64,000 bases of DNA from Saprospiraceae bacterium (GCA_021739645.1 JAIPBL010000012.1:1-64000), one strand, 5' to 3'; counted from the first letter of the stretch, positions 18,400-27,855 are shown. Made by a program: numbers and translations. The notes: generated from the sequence alone by a model not told the origin.

Positions 18400-19434
18400 T
18401 TATTTCCCCACATAAGCCCCATAGTACCCAGCCCCCCACAATGCCGCTTTCTGGTTCAAAATCATGTGAACCGGCACGGTCTCCACCAATGGCGTTAGCC
18501 GGCCAACCGAAAAGAAAAATTCGTGAAAAATGGCGTAATGCTCTTCGTTCCATATTTTGGGAAGAATGCCGCCACCAATATACAATCCGCCCGTTGCCTT
18601 TAACTTAAGTGCAACATTTGAAGCTACTTGGGCTAGGTACCGCATGAAAAGCCGGAGTGTTTCCATGGATACCGGACAATTGGCATGTGCTGCAAAACCT
18701 ATGGCTGCAGCTACATCTTTTGTTTTTAATGCCTCATCCAGAACTTCGGAGGTTTTCCAGCCTTTGACATCCCGCAAAAAGCCGAATATTTCAGCGATGC
18801 CAATACCCGACACCACCCGCTCCCAGCTCACATGGCCATATTTTTTTGAAAGGTGCTTGAACAACTCCCAATCCAACTCATTGTGTGCAGCAAAATGGGC
18901 GTGGCCACCCTCCGTGGCAAAGGGGTGATACGCCTCCCCATCCCAATACAACCCACCCTCACCCAAGCCAGTGCCAGGTGAAATAACAGCCGCATTGCCT
19001 TCGCTTCGATTCTTCCCTGGGTATATCGTCCGCAAATCCTCCTCAGAAAGCGCAGCAAGTCCATAACAGTTGGCCTCCAGGTCGTTGATCAAATACACTT
19101 TCGAAATGCCCAAGGCTTCTCCAACGGCTTGGCTATCCACGTTCCAGTGCAGGTTGGTGCCAAGCGATTTCCCATTTCGCACCGGCCCAGCAAAGGAAAT
19201 GCAGAACCGTGCAAGCTCATGTTCATTTTGGTTAAAATCCTTTACGATATCTACCAGTGAACTCCATTCCTTAGATGGATAGCGATGTTCCTTAAACAAA
19301 GTTGGCTCGCCATTTTTTATCCTAAAAAAAGCCATGTCCGTCTTGGTACCACCAATATCTGCGGCGAGGATGATGGTTTCGTCCGGTGGAAGTACAAAAT
19401 TTGGAAAGGCAATGGGTATGATTTTTTTTTTCAT
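18400..19434 (-). CDS. glk: glucokinase
   Basis: 344 aa cytosolic kinase that phosphorylates glucose to glucose-6-phosphate. ATP-binding phosphate-1 motif ILAADIGGTKTDMAF near the N-terminus, sugar-site residues in SFAGPVRNG, LHWNVD and LINDLEANCYG, and the conserved PGTGLGEGGL and ATEGGHAHFA stretches of the Glk (COG0837) family. It lies opposite the alpha-glucan-binding protein gene, which fits a storage-carbon theme. Confidence 0.9.
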   Translation of the reverse strand: MKKKIIPIAFPNFVLPPDETIILAADIGGTKTDMAFFRIKNGEPTLFKEHRYPSKEWSSLVDIVKDFNQNEHELARFCISFAGPVRNGKSLGTNLHWNVDSQAVGEALGISKVYLINDLEANCYGLAALSEEDLRTIYPGKNRSEGNAAVISPGTGLGEGGLYWDGEAYHPFATEGGHAHFAAHNELDWELFKHLSKKYGHVSWERVVSGIGIAEIFGFLRDVKGWKTSEVLDEALKTKDVAAAIGFAAHANCPVSMETLRLFMRYLAQVASNVALKLKATGGLYIGGGILPKIWNEEHYAIFHEFFFSVGRLTPLVETVPVHMILNQKAALWGAGYYGAYVGK

Positions 19435-19590
19435 GTTAGTGTTTTAATTTTTGAAGGGTATTCCCGTGAAACAACATCAGTAAAGGCCAAAATAAGTCAT
19501 TAATCGCCAGATAATTCTGGTCATCATGTCTTTTGGGTAATATCATGCGGGCAAGTATAGTTAATTGCCTATTCTCGAAAAATGAAATAG

Positions 19591-20103
19591 CACCTTATTT
19601 CCAAGAAAGAAGCCCTCCAACTCGCCGGAGAGCCTGCTGAAAAAGACTTGATGCAACTGCCTCCTTGCAAACCAAACAAAAGCATTTTTGCAAAAAGCTT
19701 GGGTATCCATGTGCTTTGGGTCGGTATGCTGATGGGAGCTATTTGCTTTGGAACGCAAGCGTGCGCAATTGTCCACGACGACCCAAAATGGCAGACCTAT
19801 GTATTTACCGTGCTTTGTCTCTGCCAAATGGGACACGCAATGGCTATTCGAAGTGAACGGTTCTTCTTGTTTCGGCAAGGCTTTCTTACCAATCCAGCCT
19901 TGCTCGGAACCGTTTTATTGACATTTCTACTGCAACTTACGATTCTGTATGCCCCCACATTTCAAGCTGTTTTTTCCACCCAACCATTGATATTCCGAGA
20001 ATTGGCAGCTTGCGTATTGATTTCGCTGGTGGTGTTTCATGCGGTAGAAGTGGAAAAATTGGTAAGAGGATGGCGGCGCAAATCTCTGAAAGGCACTGTG
20101 TAA
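19591..20103 (+). pseudogene. remnant of a cation-transporting P-type ATPase (C-terminal membrane part)
   Basis: The open frame from 19591 reads as the last section of a P2-type Ca2+/cation ATPase: GEPAEKDLMQLPPCKPNKSIF corresponds to the family motif after M6, and four hydrophobic segments match M7-M10 (GIHVLWVGMLMGAICFG, VFTVLCLCQMGHAMAIRSE, a third and a fourth). Everything upstream (actuator, phosphorylation and nucleotide domains, M1-M6) is missing and a TAG lies just before the frame at 19588-19590. It is read as a truncated, non-functional leftover, with no start codon or complete partner nearby. Confidence 0.8.
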
Positions 20104-20142
20104 TTTTCATTCAAACCCATTCATTTGGTATTTTCGCAAAAC

Positions 20143-20179
20143 AAAAAAGCCTTGTAAATCAATGACTTACAAGGCTTTT
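20143..20179 (-). terminator. terminator after the tRNA-Pro gene
   Basis: Perfect 13-bp stem AAAAGCCTTGTAA/TTACAAGGCTTTT (20145-20157, 20167-20179) directly downstream of the minus-strand tRNA gene, with a T-run on that strand. Confidence 0.8.
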
Positions 20180-20181
20180 CG

Positions 20182-20255
20182 TCGGGGTGATAGGATTTGA
20201 ACCTACGACCTCGTCGTCCCGAACGACGCACACTACCGGGCTGCGCTACACCCCG
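20182..20255 (-). tRNA. tRNA-Pro (anticodon CGG)
   Basis: 74-nt cloverleaf on the minus strand. Acceptor arms CGGGGTG and CACCCCG pair fully, followed by discriminator A. The anticodon stem CGTCG/CGACG encloses loop TTCGGGA, giving CGG. The T arm contains GGTTCAAATCC. The CCA end is not encoded. Confidence 0.93.
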
Positions 20256-20335
20256 TTAAGCGGGTGAGAGAGCTAGCGAGTGATCGTGAAAATCTCGTAG
20301 CTCACGCTCCCACCCCTCTCACTCGCTAAAAAGAG

Positions 20336-20408
<73 letters not shown>

Positions 20409-20609
20409 TTTTTCACCAAATCCACTCCGTTGAGCGGGGCGCAAAGCTAAGGCTTCTTTCGAAAGATTGCCAAACGCTTTTTCAATTTTCTAGACTTGCT
20501 TTAACTGAATACAACTGCGTTTGTTTCACTAATTTTTATAAAAAAAACCACCACCCGTTGGGGAGCAGTGGCTTCACACGCTCTAAAACATTAGTTATGA
20601 AAATTTGGA

Positions 20610-21347
20610 CTATTTAGATTCCACACTTCCGGAACCTGAGACCTTTGAGCGGACGCTTGGCCTGCCTTTATAAAATACGTCTCCGCTGCCAGCTATGTTT
20701 ACATCCAGTGACTCGGTCACATTGACGGAAGAGTCGCCGGAGCCGGAAATCTTCACTTCACAGGTACGGGTTGACAAACCAAACGCATCAATATCGCCGC
20801 TGCCGCTGATTTTCAGGGTGGCAGCGCCAGTATTGCCATTCAGGTTCATATTGCCTGAGCCGCTGATGTTGGCAGTCATGTTTTTGGAATCTGAATCGAA
20901 TTTGATTTTTCCACTGCCGCTGATGGCCAAGGCAAGGTCATCAAGGTTGGAAAAACTGTTTTCACCAACGATGGAGCCAGAGCCACTGACGGAAAGGTTT
21001 TTTATACTTGGTACAGTTACCCAAATTTTGATGTCACGAGCGTTCCTCACATTTTTTTCAAAACCAATCTTCCAAACACCATTCTTCACTTCCTTTTTGA
21101 GGTTGTCAATAAGGTTTTGCTGTGCCTCGATTTTTACAGATTGGGTGCTTCCCTGCTGGATCATCACATCGGCTGCGATGGCCAAGTTCAGCCCGTCAAA
21201 GGAAGCCAAATCAAGGGTTTTCGTCACCTGCGGGCCTTCGCCTGAGATTCCTTGACCCGGGGACCAATTTTGCGTACAGGCGTTTGAAGTGAAAAGAAAA
21301 GTGGCAAAAATTGCCAGGAAATAAGAATTCGTTGATTTCATTGTCAT
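20610..21347 (-). CDS. DUF2807 (GIN-domain) secreted or lipid-anchored protein
   Basis: 245 aa with an N-terminal signal sequence ending in a possible lipobox Cys (FTSNAC) and a right-handed beta-helix-like body. The body shows the repeated motif SGSG (LSVSGSGSIVGE, AISGSGKIKF, NISGSGNMNL, KISGSGDIDA, IAGSGDVF) that defines the DUF2807 putative adhesin family of Bacteroidota. Located outside the inner membrane. A second ATG at 21341 is equally possible as start. Function unknown. Confidence 0.85.
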   Translation of the reverse strand: MTMKSTNSYFLAIFATFLFTSNACTQNWSPGQGISGEGPQVTKTLDLASFDGLNLAIAADVMIQQGSTQSVKIEAQQNLIDNLKKEVKNGVWKIGFEKNVRNARDIKIWVTVPSIKNLSVSGSGSIVGENSFSNLDDLALAISGSGKIKFDSDSKNMTANISGSGNMNLNGNTGAATLKISGSGDIDAFGLSTRTCEVKISGSGDSSVNVTESLDVNIAGSGDVFYKGRPSVRSKVSGSGSVESK

Positions 21348-21412
21348 TGTTTTTTTGTGAACAAATTTTATTTAACGACACATGGCTTCCTCTAACGTTG
21401 CTTCTTAGAAAG

Positions 21413-21446
21413 AAAAAAAGCCTGTCATATATACATGACAGGCTTT
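21413..21446 (-). terminator. terminator downstream of the RlpA-like gene
   Basis: Stem AAAGCCTGTCAT/ATGACAGGCTTT (21417-21428, 21435-21446) with loop ATATAC. On the minus strand it is followed by a run of seven T. It sits 20 bases after the RlpA-like stop codon. Confidence 0.85.
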
Positions 21447-21466
21447 GTGAAAAGCGGTGGACAGGC

Positions 21467-22378
21467 CTAACCCTTCGTCCCCATCGTAGCCAAATCGACC
21501 ACGAATCCTTTTATCTTTTTATTCTTTTTCAGGTTCTCTTTGTAAGTACTGGCCTCATCTTCCGTCGCAAATGACCCAAGAATGACTTTGTACATCAATT
21601 CACCTTTGGAGTTCTTTTGAACGCTTACCAAGATGGATGTAAACCAATCCTCCTGCAAGTCGCCTATCTTTTTGAATAATGCCTCTTGAGAAGAAAGCAC
21701 CGCCACTTGCACACCGTAGCCTTTTTTCTCGGGCCGCTTCAGTTCAATCTCGAAAAGGTCATAGGGCTGAAAATCACTGCCTTTTACCAAAACTGCGTTG
21801 CTTGTTGCTTCTTTGGCAGCCGGAGCAGCAGCCTTTGCTTCTTCTTTGGCAGCTGGTTTCTTATTTACAACGACTGACTTATCAGCAGCAGCAGGCTTGT
21901 CTGCTTTCGGTTCAGTGGGTTTGCTGGCAGGCGCTGTTATTGGCGTTGTTACAGCCACTTCAGCTGGTTTCGGCTTTTCTTCCACAATTCTCGGTGTTTC
22001 GGCAACAGCTTCTGCCGGTTGATCCGTCTTTACTATCTCAACTTTGACCCGTGTGGACCCGTCTTGAATAAGGCCAAGGGACTCAGCCGCTGCCCTAGAA
22101 ACCTCCACTACCCTACCGCTAATGAATGGCCCACGGTCAGTTACCCGCACCTGCACTGACTTGTTGTTGTCCAAGCGGGTAACTTTCAGCATAGTTCCGA
22201 AAGCGAGGGTCTTGTGTGCTGCGGTAAACTTGGTCTTATCGTAAAGCTCGCCACTTGCCGTTGGTTTTCCGTGGAAGAGGTCGGAATAGTAGGAGGCAAG
22301 CCCAAACTCTTCATCTTGTGCCAGCAAACTGGTCGTGAAAAGCAGGTTTAAGAATAAAATTTTTAATAAATTTTTCAT
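21467..22378 (-). CDS. RlpA-like septal lytic transglycosylase with SPOR domain
   Basis: 303 aa. Signal peptide (residues 1-20), then a double-psi beta-barrel RlpA domain (GLASYYSDLFHGKPTASGE, KTLAFGTMLKV, VRVTDRGPF), a low-complexity Ala/Pro/Lys linker (about 125-195) and a C-terminal SPOR domain (YGVQVAVLSSQEALFKKI, YKVILGSFATEDEA) that binds denuded septal peptidoglycan. The catalytic Asp of RlpA in TDRGPF is conserved. Acts in the periplasm at the division site. Confidence 0.88.
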   Translation of the reverse strand: MKNLLKILFLNLLFTTSLLAQDEEFGLASYYSDLFHGKPTASGELYDKTKFTAAHKTLAFGTMLKVTRLDNNKSVQVRVTDRGPFISGRVVEVSRAAAESLGLIQDGSTRVKVEIVKTDQPAEAVAETPRIVEEKPKPAEVAVTTPITAPASKPTEPKADKPAAADKSVVVNKKPAAKEEAKAAAPAAKEATSNAVLVKGSDFQPYDLFEIELKRPEKKGYGVQVAVLSSQEALFKKIGDLQEDWFTSILVSVQKNSKGELMYKVILGSFATEDEASTYKENLKKNKKIKGFVVDLATMGTKG

Positions 22379-22741
22379 GGTACGTTTGTTTAAAAATGGA
22401 ACTCCTCACTTCCCATCATATTGATTTTCAGCAAATTATGATAAATGGGGAAGCCCTAATTTTTCATGGTTTAGATTAAAGAATGAAATTTAGCAATCCT
22501 GATAGCAGTGTAAAACGAAGCAATTTTTGAAAAATTCTCTGACAAAATAACCACATTTCTTCAAAAGCCGCAAATGTATTTTATTCGCAGGCTTTTGATT
22601 ATCAACGCTTTCGGTGGGCAAAATTGTAACTTTGCAACCGTTTCGGTTGTTCAGAATGCACATTTTTTCATCCTAGCTGGTCATTCAGATAAGACAAGGA
22701 TTGAACCCAAGTTATCTTTTTGACCTATTTTCTTTTACAAA
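22379..22741. promoter_or_regulatory. divergent promoter region with a -7 box
   Basis: Spacer of 363 bases between the divergent RlpA-like and mnmA genes. TAACTTTG at 22627-22634 matches the TAnnTTTG -7 consensus in the mnmA direction. A TTTTG at 22593-22597 is somewhat too far upstream to be a regular -33 box. Nothing else recognised. Confidence 0.4.
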
Positions 22742-23833
22742 ATGAGTAAGCACGGAAGAGTTTTGGTAGCCATGAGCGGCGGAATTGATAGTACGGTGAC
22801 GGCCATGCTCATGCATGAGGAAGGTTACGAAGTCGTTGGTATCACCATGAAAACATGGGACTACGCCTCGTCAGGCGGTTCGTCCAAGGAGACAGGTTGT
22901 TGCAGTCTCGACTCCATCAACGATGCCCGAAAAGTGGCCGTGGACATGAAGTTCCACCACTTTATCGTGGACATTCGGGAGGAGTTCGGCGACTACGTGA
23001 TTGATAATTTCGTAGATGAGTACATGGCTGGGCGTACCCCCAATCCCTGTGTGCTATGCAACACACATATAAAATGGAGTGCCCTGCTGAAACGGGCCGA
23101 TTCGCTGGACTGCGAATTCATAGCCACAGGACACTACGCCATCATCAACGAAAAGGAGGGAAGGCGCTTTGTATCCAAGGCAAAAGACCAGAACAAGGAC
23201 CAGTCGTATGTATTGTGGGGTTTAAGCCAGGAGTGCTTAGAACGCAGCCGCTTCCCGCTCGGCGGGCTGACGAAGCCAGAGGTTCGCCAAATCGCCTTCG
23301 ACCGGGGCTACGACGAGCTATCCAAAAAAAGCGAGAGCTATGAAATCTGTTTTGTACCCGACAATGATTACCGAGGCTTCCTCAAGCGCCGAATTGAAGG
23401 GTTGGAAGAGCGGGTGGCGGGTGGCAAATTCGTTAATGCCGCCGGGCAGGTATTGGGTGAGCATGAAGGTTACCCTTTTTATACCATTGGCCAGCGCAAA
23501 GGACTAGGCATGGCATTTGGGCAGCCGATGTTCGTGTCTGAGATACGGCCAGAAACGAACACAGTGGTGCTTGGCACGGAGGACGAACTCATCCGAAATA
23601 GCATGAGAGTCGGACAAGTGAATCCGATGAAATATGAGACAATTCCAGAAGGATTGGAGGCTGTAACCAAGGTGCGTTACCGGGACGGCGGCACCTTTTC
23701 TTTGCTCCGCAATATGGAAGAAGGCCATGTAAAAGTGGACTTTCTGGCAAATGTGAAAGGCATAGCCCCCGGACAGTCTGCCGTTTTTTACGAAGATGAT
23801 GATGTGGTCGGTGGTGGAATAATTTATCGATAA
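22742..23833 (+). CDS. mnmA: tRNA-uridine 2-sulfurtransferase MnmA
   Basis: 363 aa cytosolic enzyme that thiolates U34 of tRNA-Lys, -Glu and -Gln. The N-terminal PP-loop AMSGGIDSTVTAML (usual SGGVDS, here Ile) binds ATP. The catalytic Cys pair is in NPCVLCNTHIKW and SYEICFVPDNDY. GHYAIIN, FYTIGQRKGLG and the C-terminal beta barrel are typical. Complete length. It is followed 37 bases later by a lipoprotein gene and then rimM. Confidence 0.96.
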   Translation: MSKHGRVLVAMSGGIDSTVTAMLMHEEGYEVVGITMKTWDYASSGGSSKETGCCSLDSINDARKVAVDMKFHHFIVDIREEFGDYVIDNFVDEYMAGRTPNPCVLCNTHIKWSALLKRADSLDCEFIATGHYAIINEKEGRRFVSKAKDQNKDQSYVLWGLSQECLERSRFPLGGLTKPEVRQIAFDRGYDELSKKSESYEICFVPDNDYRGFLKRRIEGLEERVAGGKFVNAAGQVLGEHEGYPFYTIGQRKGLGMAFGQPMFVSEIRPETNTVVLGTEDELIRNSMRVGQVNPMKYETIPEGLEAVTKVRYRDGGTFSLLRNMEEGHVKVDFLANVKGIAPGQSAVFYEDDDVVGGGIIYR

Positions 23834-23870
23834 ACAATTGCTTATCAGCATTTTAAAAAAATAATCAATC

Positions 23871-24620
23871 GTGAAAAACCTATTTACCCTCATCCCACTC
23901 AGCTTGATTGCCGCCTTTTTTTTGGGGGCTTGCAAGCAAACGCCAGACGATTACAATACGGACCTTGGGTTGGAATATTTCCCTCTGGAAGTCGGCAAAT
24001 TCGTCGTGTACGCAGTGGATTCTACCATTTTCGACCCAAATGGCGACAGCATGATTTTCTCTTCAAAAACATTTGTCAAAGAAGAAATCATTGACACCCT
24101 GAGCGACAACAACGGCAACTTGCTTTACAAAGTTGAGCATTTTGAAAGAGCGGCTGACAGCTTACCCTGGGTCATCAAAAAAGTGCTGACCGAATCCATT
24201 CAGGACAACCAAAGCATCCGCACGGAGGATAACCTGCGTTTTATCAAATTGACCTTTCCCGTTAAAAAAAGCACGACCTGGGACGGCAACGTTCATTTTA
24301 ATGATGGGCTAATAGTAACCGTGGAAGGCGAGACATTGGAAATGTTCAAAGGTTGGCGCTATCGAATCAATCAGGTAAACGAACCGCTCACCATTGGCAG
24401 TTTTCAGTTTGATGAAACAACTACCGTGGAAGAGGCGAACAATGAAAATTTAATTGAGCTGCGTAGGTCAACGGCTATCTATGCCAAAGGTATTGGCTTG
24501 GTTTACCGGGAACTATGGATTTTGGACACGCAGTGCATTGACGATTGCATTGGCAAACCTTGGGAAGAAAAAGCGGAGAAGGGTTTTATTTTAAAACAAA
24601 CTATTCTGAATCATAACTGA
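23871..24620 (+). CDS. lipoprotein of unknown function
   Basis: 249 aa from a GTG start. Signal peptide with lipobox LGAC at residue 21, then a beta-rich domain beginning YFPLEVGKFVVYAVDS, a pattern seen in a group of uncharacterised Bacteroidota lipoproteins. Stop and rimM start overlap (TGATGA), indicating an operon mnmA-lipoprotein-rimM. Two Cys near the C-terminus (DTQCIDDCIGKPW) could form a disulfide. Function unknown. Confidence 0.75.
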   Translation: MKNLFTLIPLSLIAAFFLGACKQTPDDYNTDLGLEYFPLEVGKFVVYAVDSTIFDPNGDSMIFSSKTFVKEEIIDTLSDNNGNLLYKVEHFERAADSLPWVIKKVLTESIQDNQSIRTEDNLRFIKLTFPVKKSTTWDGNVHFNDGLIVTVEGETLEMFKGWRYRINQVNEPLTIGSFQFDETTTVEEANNENLIELRRSTAIYAKGIGLVYRELWILDTQCIDDCIGKPWEEKAEKGFILKQTILNHN

Positions 24621-25135
24621 TGACGGACAAACTAATCGGTGTTGGATTTACCAAAAAGGCGCACGGTGCCCAGGGCGAACTAAAAATCACCCTGAAGGAT
24701 GAATATATTGACGATTTCGTGAAGGCCGATGTGGTGTTCATCAATGTGCAAGGAAAGCCCCTTCCTTTTTTCATTGAAAACTTGCGAGAGGCTGGTGATA
24801 TTTTGTTAAAAATCGAAGAGGTTGACTCACCTGCTGATGCCAAAACCCTCACTTCCAAGGAGCTTTTCCTTCGGGAAAAAGACATTCAAATCACTAAAAA
24901 AGCTGGTGAGGTATTTACATTTGAGCTGCTCGTTGGGTACGAGTTGATAGACGAAGAGGCTGGCAGCATTGGAAAAATTGAAGCCGTGGAGGCAATGCCG
25001 CACCAACATTTAGCCATTCTACAATACCTTGATAGAGAAGTGTTCATTCCATTGCATCCGCAAATGGTGGTCAGCCTTGATGAAAAAGCAAAAAAAATCG
25101 TACTCCGATTGCCGGATGGTCTGCTTGAACTATGA
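24620..25135 (+). CDS. rimM: ribosome maturation factor RimM
   Basis: 171 aa. N-terminal RimM domain begins KLIGVGFTKKAHGAQGELKI, with the usual G(R/K)x-K(A/P)HGxxGE pattern, and the PRC-barrel half has GYELIDEEAGSIGKIEAV and REVFIPLHPQMV. Assists maturation of the 30S head. It overlaps the upstream lipoprotein gene by one base. Confidence 0.93.
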   Translation: MTDKLIGVGFTKKAHGAQGELKITLKDEYIDDFVKADVVFINVQGKPLPFFIENLREAGDILLKIEEVDSPADAKTLTSKELFLREKDIQITKKAGEVFTFELLVGYELIDEEAGSIGKIEAVEAMPHQHLAILQYLDREVFIPLHPQMVVSLDEKAKKIVLRLPDGLLEL

Positions 25136-25165
25136 ATTTAGACTAATTGGCATTGTGATAGGTAC

Positions 25166-25202
25166 AAAAAATAGGCAGTCTCTGGGTAAGATGAGACTGC
25201 CT
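25166..25202 (-). terminator. intrinsic terminator
   Basis: Stem AGGCAGTCTC/GAGACTGCCT (25173-25182, 25193-25202). On the minus strand it is followed by ATTTTTTG, so it mainly ends the minus-strand helix-hairpin-helix protein gene and lies between two convergent genes. Confidence 0.75.
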
Positions 25203-25246
25203 AAGCCTTCATTTGGCGTTTTGCCATTATTTGAGAAGGTCATTGT

Positions 25247-25918
25247 TCATTCACCGGGGGGTCTTCCCCCGCTTAGGAAATCTTGGTATTCTTTTAATTC
25301 ATCCCATTTACCAGCACTGGCAAGTCCGGCTTGCTTTGGCCAAGTCCCAGGGTCGGCAATTCGAAAACGGGGGCCTTCAGCATCGAGCATTTCTTGGAGT
25401 CGTTCAACCGTAGTAGAAGCCAACTCAGCAAAAGTCCAGATTCCAATTTGATTGCATAGCTCTTCGATTTTAGGCCCAATCCCTTCTACTCGCTTCAAGT
25501 CGTCGGACTTAGCTGGTGGCGCTGCCACTGCGGCTAGCGCAGCTGCACCCAGCGCAATCTTGGAAGCTCCTCCGGCTGCTGATGATTCTAAGTCCGACTC
25601 GCATTTTTCGAGTCGGAAACGAAGGCCGGCCACATCACCCTCCAACGACATTATCTTCCTCCGGTGGGTGGCATTGTCCTTTTCACTTTCCTCCAACTGG
25701 TAGCGGAGACTTGCATGTTCTTTCTCTAAATTAAGATGGACGCCCTTCAACCTATCATGTTCTGCATTGAGTTCATGATAGAGTTTATGCCATTTGTACC
25801 AAAGAATATAGCCCAACAATAGCCCCAATAAGAAGGCTACAAGTAGCATCAATAGGATTTCAATTGTGTGGTTAGCGTAGGTGCCTGCACCTGGGCCTTG
25901 GAAAGTATTTTCAAACAT
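25247..25918 (-). CDS. membrane-anchored coiled-coil protein with helix-hairpin-helix domain
   Basis: 223 aa. One membrane helix (about residues 19-41), a coiled coil (about 48-112, heptad-like Leu/Glu pattern), an Ala-rich linker and a C-terminal helix-hairpin-helix region (DDLKRVEGIGPKIEELCNQI, then TFAELASTTVERLQEML) of the kind found in ribosomal L21-like/flap-endonuclease-like HhH proteins. Proteins of this design are frequent in Bacteroidota; a DNA-related role is suggested by the HhH but unproven. It lies 64 bases after the OmpA-like gene on the same strand. Confidence 0.72.
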   Translation of the reverse strand: MFENTFQGPGAGTYANHTIEILLMLLVAFLLGLLLGYILWYKWHKLYHELNAEHDRLKGVHLNLEKEHASLRYQLEESEKDNATHRRKIMSLEGDVAGLRFRLEKCESDLESSAAGGASKIALGAAALAAVAAPPAKSDDLKRVEGIGPKIEELCNQIGIWTFAELASTTVERLQEMLDAEGPRFRIADPGTWPKQAGLASAGKWDELKEYQDFLSGGRPPGE

Positions 25919-25982
25919 GGTAGTTTATTTTGTTTTGAATAATCAAGCAATGACTTGCGTTACTTGTTTGATTATCAATAGT

Positions 25983-26822
25983 TTAACTAAGTTCTTTTTT
26001 ATTCAACACCAAGACAACCCGGCGATTTAATCGGCTGCCTTCCTCTGTGGTATTGTCTGCTACTGGCATCAACTCACCTTTCGAATCGATGGACAGCCGC
26101 TCCTTTTTCACGCCTTTCGAAATCAGTATGTCTTGGACGTGTTTTGCCCTCTCCAATCCGAGTTGTTGATTGAAAGGCACAGTGCCTGAATCGTCAGTAT
26201 GACCCGTTATGGCTACAGTTTCTTCGGTTTGAAGCAGTCGTTTTGCCAATTTTTCAAGGTATTCGTCCACCCTTGGGTCGGCTTCTTTTACCGACTTAGC
26301 ATAAGGGAACAAGATAGTGATGGTGTTATCCACCTCAACAATTTCTACCGTATCTTCTTTAGCCTTGTCCTTTATATTAAAAGCTGCGGCGGCGAACTTC
26401 CCTGTTCGAGCATCAGGGGGTTCGTTAACAAGCCTTGACGTCACCGCAATTAGTTCAGGATTGAGTTTAGGCACCTCGGCCAACAGGCGCTCCTTTATTT
26501 TAGCGGCACGAGCAAGCCCCATATTTGTGTACCCATCTGGAGCAGCTTCGTCCTTAGAATACAAGCCAACGATTTCGAGCAGCTTACCTTCCGTGAGCTT
26601 CGCTAAAATGGAGTCTCGGTAAGCTTGCCAAGTAGTTCGTGTTTCTGGGTCGGCTGAGGACCAAGAAAATACGATGGGGCGATTGTCCGTAGTAGGAGGT
26701 GGTGATTCGACAATGGTCTTGTCACCACAGACTTGCTTAATGTGGCATACATACCATTGCTGGCACACAACTGCCCACAATACGAACAACGCGATTGGGA
26801 GTAATGCCAAACGTGAAGACAT
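25983..26822 (-). CDS. OmpA-family peptidoglycan-binding protein
   Basis: 279 aa. An N-terminal membrane helix or signal anchor (residues 5-22) is followed by an unknown domain (about 45-160) and a C-terminal OmpA domain (EYLEKLAKRLLQTEETVAIT, GHTDDSGTVPFNQQLGLERA, GSRLNRRVVLVL). The Asp and Arg that contact diaminopimelate (TDDSG and NRRV) are present. No beta barrel. Possibly tethers the envelope to peptidoglycan. Forms a unit with the downstream HhH protein. Confidence 0.82.
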   Translation of the reverse strand: MSSRLALLPIALFVLWAVVCQQWYVCHIKQVCGDKTIVESPPPTTDNRPIVFSWSSADPETRTTWQAYRDSILAKLTEGKLLEIVGLYSKDEAAPDGYTNMGLARAAKIKERLLAEVPKLNPELIAVTSRLVNEPPDARTGKFAAAAFNIKDKAKEDTVEIVEVDNTITILFPYAKSVKEADPRVDEYLEKLAKRLLQTEETVAITGHTDDSGTVPFNQQLGLERAKHVQDILISKGVKKERLSIDSKGELMPVADNTTEEGSRLNRRVVLVLNKKELS

Positions 26823-27139
26823 AGGGCGATTTTTGATTTTAAAAAATGAAAAATATCATACAACAAATGACTGACCTTCAATCACTTGAATTCTATTTTA
26901 AATTGGAATCACAAATAGCGCTTTTCAAAATTCAGCGCATTGAGCAGTTATTTAGTGCAGCTATCTTCGAAATACTGCGTGAATGGGTAAGACTGTGCTT
27001 AATAATTAGGTTTGATATTGGGTTAGTAGTTGGCCAAAGGTAAAAATTAGGTTGAATATTTACACAATACCTAAAATAAAATGTTGACTTTTTACATAAA
27101 CCAAATCGAAACTTTCAAGAATCTGCAATAACTCAACAT
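26823..27139. other. intergenic stretch without a recognised gene
   Basis: About 320 AT-rich bases between two minus-strand genes. A 65-codon plus-strand frame (26846-27043) exists but has no clear start context or recognisable family. No RNA gene or terminator seen. Confidence 0.35.
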
Positions 27140-27793
27140 TTACGCAACAAATAGGAATTCAATATCAAGCCCAGGCACGGCTTCCAACGATTCTGCTTCT
27201 TCCACCGATACCTTGGCTGCGTATGCTTTCAGCATGGTAAAAACATGTTCCCTGCTACCCTGCCGCACCGCAATTTCCATCACTGCAATTTCTCCAAAAT
27301 CTTGTTTCAACACATTGATTTCCAGCTTCTTAACTGCTGTCATCACATCGGGCATCAGGGCATAACCGAATGAAAGCCGGTAAACATCCTCCACTAATTT
27401 TTCAACAATGCTAGCTTTTTGAAGGGCATCTTGTGCGCTATTACGATAGGCATTAATGAGTCCGGAAGTGCCCAGCAATGTACCGCCAAAGTACCGCAGC
27501 ACAACAACAAAAACATTGGTCAGGCCAAAGCTATCAATCTGCCCCAGAATGGGTTTGCCTGCTGTACCGCTCGGTTCGCCGTCGTCGTTTGCCCGAAAAT
27601 TATCGTAGTCCAAGCCAATTCGGTAAGCATAACAATAGTGCCTTGCCTTTGGGTGCAGCTTTCGAAGCGCAGCGATGTGTTCTTGGATTTCATCTTCGGA
27701 ACGAATAGGCCAAGCATAAGCCAGGAATTTGCTTCCCCTGTCCCGAAAATCTCCGGTAGAATGGTCAGCCAAAGTCAGGTAGGAATCTTTCAA
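27140..27793 (-). CDS. YigZ/IMPACT family protein
   Basis: 217 aa, UPF0029 family. The N-terminal domain has the family signature around HYCYAYRIGLD, NDDGEPSGTAGKPIL and FVVVLRYFGGTLLGTSGL, and the C-terminal half is the DUF1949 ferredoxin-like domain. Bacterial members are thought to bind nucleic acid or ribosomes; no activity is established. It lies 62 bases downstream of truB. Confidence 0.9.
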   Translation of the reverse strand: MKDSYLTLADHSTGDFRDRGSKFLAYAWPIRSEDEIQEHIAALRKLHPKARHYCYAYRIGLDYDNFRANDDGEPSGTAGKPILGQIDSFGLTNVFVVVLRYFGGTLLGTSGLINAYRNSAQDALQKASIVEKLVEDVYRLSFGYALMPDVMTAVKKLEINVLKQDFGEIAVMEIAVRQGSREHVFTMLKAYAAKVSVEEAESLEAVPGLDIEFLFVA

Positions 27794-27855
27794 ATGCAGT
27801 TGGGTAGCGCAAAAAATAAATTTAAGGCGCTGATTTTCAGTTGTTTAAATAATAT

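Noticed and set aside
20256-20335. Inverted-repeat-like sequence between the two tRNA genes
   Set aside because: The pairing of GGGTGAGAGAGC with the CTCTCACTCGC part is patchy and shorter than the other foldbacks; read as ordinary spacer of a tRNA transcript.
26846-27043. 65-codon plus-strand frame
   Set aside because: No clear start context, no family, and composition typical of AT-rich spacer.
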